Below, one piece after another: positions 26,464 through 32,654 of a stretch of DNA of 32,654 nucleotides. Below the pieces are notes generated by a model, which saw nothing but the letters and a program-made list of their open reading frames with translations, made no database searches and was not told the origin of the DNA. The first letter of the stretch is position 1, and every line of letters starts with the position of its first letter. A program made the translations under genes and the position numbers. The stretch is from Candidatus Sulfopaludibacter sp. SbA3 (lineage in GTDB: Bacteria > Acidobacteriota > Terriglobia > 20CM-2-55-15), in contig CAMBFR010000044.1 in the NCBI GenBank assembly GCA_945865815.1, positions 1 to 32,654 on the forward strand. Reading direction: 5' to 3'.

Positions 26464-27696
26464 CTAAATAAAGGTTCTGAACTTTGCTACCAACCTTTTC
26501 AACGTTGAACTTCCGTTCGCATGAAAATCCTGATGTCTTTTCCTGCGATCGCCATACAAAATCAAGCCCGTGACAGTCGAGTATTCCGGCCCCTCGAGCT
26601 GGGGCAGCTTTGAAATCGCCTGTTCCGAAAAGGCTCGAACCGTCCCTATCCGTACCGGCAGATCCAGAATGTCCTCGGCCAATTCCGCGAATCCCCGCAT
26701 CATCGCGGCCCCGCCGGTAAGAACGACGCCGGCGCCCGCCTGCCGTTCGTAGCCGGCATGCCGGATTTCGCTCCGGACGAAATGAATGATTTCTTCGGCC
26801 CTGGGCTGCACGATGTCGCTTAACAGCTGCTGGGCGATTGCGCGAGGCTGGCGCGAGCCGACGCCGACGAACTCGAAGACGTTCTCGTTGTCGGCCATCG
26901 ACGACATGGCGCATCCCTGTTCCAGCTTCAGGCGCTCCGCCTCCGGAATGGATGTGCGCAGGCCGACTGCGATGTCATTCGTAAAGTGCTCGCCGCCGAT
27001 CGGAACGACAATCGTGTGGCGCACCGCGCCGTGATGGTAGATCGCCACGTTCGTCTTCCCGCCGCCCACGTCCACCAGGACGGCGCCAAGCTCCTTCTCG
27101 TCATCGTTGAGAATGGCTTCGCCGGCCGCGATGGGCTCCAGCACCGTATCTCCCACGAGCAACCCGCTGCGGTTGACGGCCGTGATGATGTTCTGGGCCG
27201 CGGTCGTCGAACTCGTGACAATGTGCACGTTCACTTCGAGCCGCGTGCCGACCATTCCCAACGGATCGCCTATTCCGTATTGATCGTCGACAATGAATTC
27301 CTGGGGCAGGATATGCACGATCTCGCGGTCGGGCGAGAGAGCCACGGCGCGGGCGGTTTCGATAACCCGGCGAACGTCGTCGCTCGTGATTTCGCGCGGA
27401 CGCGCGGCAATCGGTATGACCCCCCGGCTGTTGAAGCTCTTGATGTGCGATCCGGAGAGGCCCACGTAGACCTCCTCGGCCTCGCAACCGGCCATCGTTT
27501 CAGCGTCGGCTACGCTTTGCTTGATGGCCTCGACTGCGTCGTCGAGGTTGACTACAACGCCTTTCTTCAGACCCCTGGACGCCGCGACGCCGAGCCCGAC
27601 AGGCTCCAAACCCGATTCGCGGGAAACCGCGATCAGCGTGCACACCTTGGTGGACCCGATATCCAGGCCTACAATGCTCTTTTCTCTACGTCCCAT
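26464..27696 (-). CDS. ftsA: Cell-division protein FtsA
   Basis: An actin-like ATPase that ties FtsZ filaments to the inner membrane. Phosphate-1 motif VGLDIGSTKVCTLIA opens the protein; VLVDVGGGKTNVAIYHHG is the phosphate-2 loop, and VVLTGGAAMMRGF the adenosine motif. The C-terminal amphipathic helix (TLKRLVAKFRTFI) serves as the membrane anchor. At 410 aa it is normal. Its ATG overlaps the end of ftsQ by 28 nt. Confidence 0.98.
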   Translation of the reverse strand: MGRREKSIVGLDIGSTKVCTLIAVSRESGLEPVGLGVAASRGLKKGVVVNLDDAVEAIKQSVADAETMAGCEAEEVYVGLSGSHIKSFNSRGVIPIAARPREITSDDVRRVIETARAVALSPDREIVHILPQEFIVDDQYGIGDPLGMVGTRLEVNVHIVTSSTTAAQNIITAVNRSGLLVGDTVLEPIAAGEAILNDDEKELGAVLVDVGGGKTNVAIYHHGAVRHTIVVPIGGEHFTNDIAVGLRTSIPEAERLKLEQGCAMSSMADNENVFEFVGVGSRQPRAIAQQLLSDIVQPRAEEIIHFVRSEIRHAGYERQAGAGVVLTGGAAMMRGFAELAEDILDLPVRIGTVRAFSEQAISKLPQLEGPEYSTVTGLILYGDRRKRHQDFHANGSSTLKRLVAKFRTFI

Positions 27697-28436
27697 ACAA
27701 TTTTTTCACCGGCGTCGTCATCTCTCATTCTTACGATGACCTGGTTTTTAAATCGCAGATCCACTCGAACAGCGTCAGGGTACTGCTGCATGATCTGCGG
27801 CTTGAGTTGCAGAAACTTGATCCACCGGATTCGGAAATCCTCTTTGCCCAGGTTCACCAGCAGCGCGTCGCTGGCAGACACGAGAGATGCCTCGCCGGTA
27901 TCGTTGATATGAACCTCCGAGAGCTCGGTTTCGCCCACTTCTTCAAGCACTCTCTCGTACGTCTGGACCTTCATGAGATTGCCGGCCATATCTCCGCGGT
28001 GAAGACCGTCGACAATAGGAAAACTCACCGTGCTGACGGCATCGAGATCGAGGATCGTCGCATCGACGTCGAATTGATAGACCTCTCCATCGATACGGCC
28101 GAGGCCGATCGGCTGGCGTTCGTTGACCTTGATCAGGATCTGGTCGGGCAATATGCGCTTTACGATCGCATGACGCACCCATTCCAACTGCTCGACACGC
28201 TCGCGAATATCGTCGAGATCCGCCTTGAAGACGTTGGTCCCTACCTCGAATTCCACCTTGGCCAGCACCTGGTTCTCATCGACCCGGTGCAGGCCCGAAA
28301 CCGCCACCCTCTGGACCTCGTAGCGCGGTGACGTATGGAAGTAGCTGACGACCGCGTAGGCCGACCAGCCCAAAGCCACCAGTGATACAGCAAACAAGGA
28401 AATGTAAAACGACCTGAGGACCTTTGCTTTAGTCAT
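27669..28436 (-). CDS. ftsQ: Cell-division protein FtsQ (POTRA domain)
   Basis: A single-pass divisome protein of 255 aa: short cytoplasmic tail, membrane helix at about 10-31 (YISLFAVSLVALGWSAYAVV), POTRA domain (YEVQRVAVSGLHRVDENQVLAKVEFEVG...) and the beta domain (ILIKVNERQPIGLGRIDGEVYQFD). Sequence is variable in this family; order between murC and ftsA makes the call firm. ftsA overlaps its 3' end by 28 nt, and murC ends 9 nt upstream. Confidence 0.95.
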   Translation of the reverse strand: MTKAKVLRSFYISLFAVSLVALGWSAYAVVSYFHTSPRYEVQRVAVSGLHRVDENQVLAKVEFEVGTNVFKADLDDIRERVEQLEWVRHAIVKRILPDQILIKVNERQPIGLGRIDGEVYQFDVDATILDLDAVSTVSFPIVDGLHRGDMAGNLMKVQTYERVLEEVGETELSEVHINDTGEASLVSASDALLVNLGKEDFRIRWIKFLQLKPQIMQQYPDAVRVDLRFKNQVIVRMRDDDAGEKIVWDVEKRAL

Positions 28437-28445
28437 GTGCTTCCA

Positions 28446-29819
28446 TCATGCGCTCTCCGAAAATCTGGCCGAAAGTGTGTCCGAAAGCTTCGTGACGCTG
28501 CCGGCGCCCATCACAATCACGGCGTCGCCTTCCTTCGCGTTCGCGATGATGTAGGACTCGATCATCTCGAATGTCGGGGCGTAGAGCGCGTTCTTGTGGC
28601 CGAAGCTCTTGATCTTCTCAATCAGGGCGGGTGTCGTTATTCCGGGTATCGGGGCTTCTCCCGCCGGATAGATATCCAGAATCAGCGCGACATCGGCGAG
28701 ATTGAAAGCGCGGGCAAAGTCGTCAAAGAGATGGAACGTCCGTGTAAATCGATGCGGTTGAAAAATCGCAAAGAGCCTGCGGAAGTTCGCGGACTTGGCC
28801 GCGCTGAGAGTAGCCCGGATCTCGGTCGGATGATGCGCGTAGTCGTCGATAACGGTAATGCCGTCCTGCGATTTGATCTGGAAGCGCCGTTCAACGCCTT
28901 GAAACCCGGCCAGCGCTTCCGCGCTCACGGCGGGCTCGACGCCCATATCGCGGGCGGCGGCAAACGCGGCTGTCGCGTTGAGCACGTTGTGCATGCCTGG
29001 TATCCGCAGTTTCATTTTCTGCAGTCCGCCGCCGTTGTAACGCAGGGTAAAGGTGGAACCAAGCCCCTCCTGTACGACATCGAAAATCGTGATGTCGGCC
29101 TGGGCGGCAGTGCCGTACGTAACGATGCGGCGCTTGATCTGTGGAATCAGCGACTGCACGGCCGGCTCATCGAGACAGAGAACGGCCGCTCCATAGAAGG
29201 GCACCTTGTTGACGAACGAGAGAAAGGCGGACTGAATGTCTTCAAGATAGCGGTAGTGGTCCAGGTGATCGGCTTCGATATTGGTCACAACGGCAATCGT
29301 CGGCGAAAGCATCAGAAAAGACCGGTCGCTTTCGTCCGCCTCGAGCACGATGAAGTCCCCCTTGCCCAGGCGCGCGTTGCTGCCGATCGTATCCAGGACG
29401 CCGCCCACCACAATCGTCGGGTCGAATCCGGCCCGATCGAGAATTGTCGCTATCATTGAAGTGGTTGTTGTCTTTCCGTGCGTACCGGCGATCGCAATGG
29501 CGTACTTCAGGCGCGCCAGTTCCGCCAGCATTTCGGCGCGCGCGATAACCGGGATCTTGCGGCGGCGGGCTTCAGCCGTCTCCGGGTTGTCGGAACTCAC
29601 CGCCGAAGAAACGACCACAACATGTGCGCCAACTACATTCTCCGCGGCGTGCCTGTAAAACAATGTCGCTCCGCTGCTCTCGAGCCTCTCGGTGATCGGA
29701 GAGACACGCACATCCGAGCCACTGACCTTGTAGTCCAGGTTCAACAGAACCTCGGCAATGCCGCTCATGCCGATTCCGCCGATGCCCACGAAATGAACGC
29801 GTTTGATGTGCTTGAACAT
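28446..29819 (-). CDS. murC: UDP-N-acetylmuramate-L-alanine ligase
   Basis: Adds L-alanine to UDP-MurNAc, the first amino-acid step of peptidoglycan precursor synthesis. The N-terminal Rossmann motif [12 protein letters not shown], the ATP-binding [10 protein letters not shown] at 111-120, [20 protein letters not shown] and the C-terminal domain segment [10 protein letters not shown] are all there; 457 aa is normal. AAAGGAA precedes the ATG. The expected neighbour murB (and ddl) is missing: ftsQ follows directly after 9 nt. Confidence 0.98.
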   Translation of the reverse strand: MFKHIKRVHFVGIGGIGMSGIAEVLLNLDYKVSGSDVRVSPITERLESSGATLFYRHAAENVVGAHVVVVSSAVSSDNPETAEARRRKIPVIARAEMLAELARLKYAIAIAGTHGKTTTTSMIATILDRAGFDPTIVVGGVLDTIGSNARLGKGDFIVLEADESDRSFLMLSPTIAVVTNIEADHLDHYRYLEDIQSAFLSFVNKVPFYGAAVLCLDEPAVQSLIPQIKRRIVTYGTAAQADITIFDVVQEGLGSTFTLRYNGGGLQKMKLRIPGMHNVLNATAAFAAARDMGVEPAVSAEALAGFQGVERRFQIKSQDGITVIDDYAHHPTEIRATLSAAKSANFRRLFAIFQPHRFTRTFHLFDDFARAFNLADVALILDIYPAGEAPIPGITTPALIEKIKSFGHKNALYAPTFEMIESYIIANAKEGDAVIVMGAGSVTKLSDTLSARFSESA

Positions 29820-29898
29820 TTCCTTTATGGCCTCGCCCTCTGCCTAAGGTTTCGCGCTATCGCGCTCACGCTTCGCGCGGGCTTGCATTCGCAGCCGC
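29820..29898. other. 79-nt murG-murC spacer with GC-rich self-complementary units
   Basis: The only sizeable gap in the dcw run. It contains iterated CGCG blocks (29853-29879) that can form short competing hairpins, and the murC ribosome-binding site at its left end. No frame or promoter is evident. It may be a degenerate repeat. Confidence 0.35.
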
Positions 29899-30984
29899 TC
29901 ATGACTGGCGCCGCCTTTTCTCGATCGCCGCTTCGACCAGATCCACAATCCGTTCCTCTGCATTCACGATCGCAATACGCCGCGCATTCGTTTCCATTTC
30001 TCCGAGCCGGCCGGGCTCGCTCAGCATTGCGATGATCGTCTCTGCCAGACGCTTCCCGCTGAGATCCGAGTTCGCAACCATTACGGCCGCGCTCTCTTCG
30101 GCCATGGCCCGCGCGTTCTTCGTCTGGTGGTCGTCGGCTGCAAAAGGAAACGGCACGAGTATTGCCGCGCGCCCCGCCGCTTTGATTTCAGCCACGGTGG
30201 TCGCGCCGGCGCGTGCGACGATCAGGTCTGCCGCGGCGTACTGCTGATGAAAGTCATCGAAGAAGACGCGCACGTCGGCGTCGAATCCGTTTTCCGCATA
30301 TGCCGTCCGGACTTCCTGCATCTGGCTGTCTCCGGTCTGATGGACAAAATGCAGCCGGGTCTTCCAATCCGAGAGAAACTGAAGCGCATCCACGACAGCG
30401 CGATTTATGGACTGCGCTCCCTGGCTCCCACCGAAAATGAGCACTGTAAATGGGGCAGTGTGCCGTTTCGGCGAAATGTGTTTGAATTCCGGCCGGACCG
30501 GATTGCCGGTCACAACCGCCCGATCGCCGAAATAGGAACACGTCCTTGGATCGGACACCGCCGCGAAATCAACCGACTTGCCCAGGACGCGATTCGCGAG
30601 CCCCGGAATCGCGTTCTGCTCCATGATGACGCGAGGGTAACCGCCCAGGACCGCGGCGCCGACCATCGGGAACGAGGCATAACCGCCGACGCCGATCACC
30701 ACGTCGGGCCTGAACTCCGCAAGGATCCGTCTTGCCTTCAGCAGGCCGCTCAATGCCGCCAGCAGGTTCTTTATCCGGGACCACCAGCCCATGCCCTTGA
30801 TGCCGCCCAGCGGAAGCGTGCGCAGCGGAAAGCCTTCCCGGGGCACGATGCGCGCTTCAACGCCGCGCTCCGCCCCCACGAACAACACGTCCGAGCCCGG
30901 ATGCCGCCGGTGAATCTCGCGAGCCACGGCAATTCCCGGAAACAGATGTCCGCCCGTGCCGCCACCGGCAATGATTGCCCTCAT
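29899..30984 (-). CDS. murG: UDP-N-acetylglucosamine-lipid I N-acetylglucosaminyltransferase MurG
   Basis: Adds GlcNAc to lipid I to make lipid II at the inner face of the membrane. GT-B fold with the Gly-rich loop AGGGTGGHLFPG at the N-terminus, MEQNAIPGLANR, the second Gly loop IFGGSQGAQSINRAV, and RAGATTVAEIKAAGRAAILVPFPFAADDHQTKNA. At 361 aa it is normal. The frame is open to 31017, inside ftsW; the ATG at 30984 has GGAG seven bases upstream and begins the domain directly. It starts 10 nt after ftsW ends. Confidence 0.97.
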   Translation of the reverse strand: MRAIIAGGGTGGHLFPGIAVAREIHRRHPGSDVLFVGAERGVEARIVPREGFPLRTLPLGGIKGMGWWSRIKNLLAALSGLLKARRILAEFRPDVVIGVGGYASFPMVGAAVLGGYPRVIMEQNAIPGLANRVLGKSVDFAAVSDPRTCSYFGDRAVVTGNPVRPEFKHISPKRHTAPFTVLIFGGSQGAQSINRAVVDALQFLSDWKTRLHFVHQTGDSQMQEVRTAYAENGFDADVRVFFDDFHQQYAAADLIVARAGATTVAEIKAAGRAAILVPFPFAADDHQTKNARAMAEESAAVMVANSDLSGKRLAETIIAMLSEPGRLGEMETNARRIAIVNAEERIVDLVEAAIEKRRRQS

Positions 30985-30994
30985 AAGCTCCAGA

Positions 30995-32086
30995 TCAGCT
31001 CGACTGCTGTGAAACATTCAACAATATCCCCACCGACGCCAGCATGACCACAAACGAGCTCCCGCCGTAACTCAGAAACGGCAGCGGAATCCCCTTCGTG
31101 GGAAGCAGGCTTAACACGACGCTCATATTGACGAAGGCCTGCACGCAGACCATCATCGTGATTCCAAGCGCGAGATAGAATCCGAACAAGTCGGGCGCGC
31201 GCAGGGATGCTCGAAGCCCGCGCCACAGGAACAGGACGAAAAGCGCCAGGACTGCCGCCGTGCCGACCAATCCAAGTTCCTCTCCGACGACCGCATATAT
31301 GAAGTCGGTATGCGCTTCGGGCAGGTAGAACAATTTCTGCTTGCCCTCCATATATCCGAGCCCGGCGATGCCGCCCGCTCCAACCGAGACCAGCGACTGG
31401 ATGATCTGAAAGCCGCGTCCGAGCGGTTCCTGCCACGGGTCCATGAACGCCAGGATGCGCTCGCGGCGATACCGGACCCGGAAAACCAGCAGGTAAAACG
31501 CCGGTACGGCGAAGATGACCGACACGGCGATCCACCGCAGGTCCAGCCCCGCGACAAAGAGCAGAATGCCCGCGGTTGCGAGCAGGGTGAGGGCGGTCCC
31601 CAGATCCGGCTGCAGGACGATCAAACCTGCCAGGACGGCCACAACCACGGCAATCGGCACAAGCGTGAACGCGATGTGATTGATGTTGGTCTTGCGCTTT
31701 TCCAGGAAATACGCGAGAAACAAAATGAGGGCGAGCTTCGCAAGCTCCGAAGGCTGCAGGGAAAGCCCCGGAAGGTTGATCCAGCGATGCGTATTCGCCG
31801 CGGCAGGCAGAAAGAACACGAGCACCAGCAAAGCCACGACGGCCGCAAGCACCGAGAATATGACGGCGGGATGGCGATAGAAGTGGTAGTCGATCTTCAT
31901 CACCACGAACATCACTGCCAGCCCGAGCGCCGCCGCGATCAACTGCTTGAAGGAAAAATAATTCGGGTCGCCGAACTTCTCTTCGGCCGTAACCGCGGAA
32001 GAACTGAAAACCATCGCGAGACCGGCGCCCACAAGGATCAGCGTGATCAGGAAGAGGAAACGATCGGGTTTTAGCTTCCTTGCCAT
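30995..32086 (-). CDS. ftsW: SEDS-family peptidoglycan glycosyltransferase FtsW
   Basis: A polytopic membrane protein of 363 aa with about ten helices, which polymerises lipid II at the septum together with a class B PBP. Family features: WINLPGLSLQPSELAKLALILFLAYFLEKR, LQPDLGTALTLL (catalytic Asp region), GYMEGKQKLFYLPEAHTDFIYAVVGEELG and LPTKGIPLPFLSYGGSS. Its ATG follows the mraY stop with no base between (TAGATG). The neighbourhood (mraY, murG) favours FtsW over RodA. The usual murD between mraY and ftsW is absent. Confidence 0.95.
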   Translation of the reverse strand: MARKLKPDRFLFLITLILVGAGLAMVFSSSAVTAEEKFGDPNYFSFKQLIAAALGLAVMFVVMKIDYHFYRHPAVIFSVLAAVVALLVLVFFLPAAANTHRWINLPGLSLQPSELAKLALILFLAYFLEKRKTNINHIAFTLVPIAVVVAVLAGLIVLQPDLGTALTLLATAGILLFVAGLDLRWIAVSVIFAVPAFYLLVFRVRYRRERILAFMDPWQEPLGRGFQIIQSLVSVGAGGIAGLGYMEGKQKLFYLPEAHTDFIYAVVGEELGLVGTAAVLALFVLFLWRGLRASLRAPDLFGFYLALGITMMVCVQAFVNMSVVLSLLPTKGIPLPFLSYGGSSFVVMLASVGILLNVSQQSS

Positions 32087-32654
32087 CTATCTCAATTTCA
32101 ACGTCGACAGGCTGAACAACGCGAAGATCAGCGACGCAATCCAGAAGCGGATGATGATCTTCGACTCACTCCAACCCTGCAGTTCGAAGTGATGGTGTAT
32201 GGGAGCCATGAGAAAAATGCGTTTCCCGCGAAACTTGTACGAAACCACCTGCAGCATGACCGACACCGCTTCGATGACGAACACGCCGCCGATGAATACA
32301 AGCAGCAACTCCTGTTTGATGCTGACCGCGACCGTGCCGATCGCTCCGCCCAGCGCCAGCGAACCCACGTCACCCATGAAGACTTCGGCCGGGTGCGCGT
32401 TGTACCAAAGGAAGCCCAGGCTCGCGCCCACCATCGATCCGCAGAAGACCGTCAGCTCGCCGACGCGTGGAATGTTCTGAATGTCGAGATAGGCCGAGAA
32501 CACGGCGTGGCCGGTGATGTAGGTGACCGCGGTGAGGGCTGCGGAGGCGATCAGCGTGCATCCGATGGCAAGGCCGTCGAGCCCATCGGTAAGATTAACG
32601 GCGTTGGACGTTCCAACCATGACGATCGACACAAACAACAGAAACGGCAGATAT
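32087..32654 (-). CDS. mraY: Phospho-N-acetylmuramoyl-pentapeptide-transferase, C-terminal part (cut by window edge)
   Basis: Transfers phospho-MurNAc-pentapeptide to undecaprenyl phosphate to form lipid I. Only the last 188 codons are in the window; the frame runs off the right edge (YLPFL at the first complete codons). Visible motifs: [15 protein letters not shown] with the catalytic Asp pair, [23 protein letters not shown], and the MraY-specific [19 protein letters not shown] near the C-terminus. Several membrane helices alternate with these loops. It is the first visible gene of the dcw run. Confidence 0.97.
   Translation of the reverse strand, partial: YLPFLLFVSIVMVGTSNAVNLTDGLDGLAIGCTLIASAALTAVTYITGHAVFSAYLDIQNIPRVGELTVFCGSMVGASLGFLWYNAHPAEVFMGDVGSLALGGAIGTVAVSIKQELLLVFIGGVFVIEAVSVMLQVVSYKFRGKRIFLMAPIHHHFELQGWSESKIIIRFWIASLIFALFSLSTLKLR

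Noticed and set aside
25171-26508. 445-codon plus-strand frame opposite ftsZ
   Set aside because: FtsZ is certain on the minus strand. The antisense frame also crosses the hairpin region and has no recognisable domain.
28437-29459. 340-codon plus-strand frame opposite murC
   Set aside because: MurC is intact on the minus strand; the antisense product has no recognisable features.

Overview
The window reads as ordinary chromosome of a Gram-negative (diderm), GC-rich bacterium, most likely a member of the Acidobacteriota. The evidence is a set of Kdo (LPS core sugar) genes, an apolipoprotein N-acyltransferase, and two tandem secreted VWFA proteins of the type typical of Acidobacteria (family TIGR03436, recognised by eye). 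Taxonomy is inference. Genes are densely packed, mostly on the minus strand, with many 1-30 nt overlaps. No tRNA, rRNA, CRISPR array, insertion sequence or phage gene was seen.

Layout from left to right. (1) 74-952: a periplasmic PpiC-type prolyl isomerase, convergent with a minus-strand operon kdsB-pyrG-kdsA-kdsC (4658 down to 942) that makes CMP-Kdo and CTP. (2) 4894-12977: a more variable stretch. It holds two tandem VWFA proteins behind a good sigma70-like promoter, a small DUF427 protein, a 12-repeat beta-propeller protein whose single frame is cut by an in-frame TGA, a secreted protein with two GlcG/HbpS domains, a radical SAM protein with extra C-terminal cysteines, and mutY one base downstream. 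(3) 13049-22974, minus strand: nfeD, slipin, SPOR protein, lnt, prfB, recG, rsmD, coaD and an aspartate-type aminotransferase. prfB carries the classic RF2 programmed +1 frameshift, so its true start is at 18662. (4) 23051-25226: a family 4 glycosyltransferase, an unrecognised exported protein and a JAMM metallopeptidase. (5) 25336-32654, minus strand: a compact division and cell-wall (dcw) cluster, mraY (cut by the window edge)-ftsW-murG-murC-ftsQ-ftsA-ftsZ, lacking murD, murB and ddl at their usual places.

Non-coding structure is unusually rich. Two copies of one palindromic repeat family lie at 15324-15434 and 21557-21666. A different palindromic element lies at 9522-9700. A 44-nt-arm inverted repeat closes the convergent mutY/aminotransferase pair and encodes both C-terminal tails. 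A three-segment alternating hairpin sits between ftsZ and the JAMM gene.

I did not find a clearly new multi-gene system. The best leads are the in-frame stop in the propeller gene, the alternating hairpin after ftsZ, the orphan radical SAM gene and the repeat elements.
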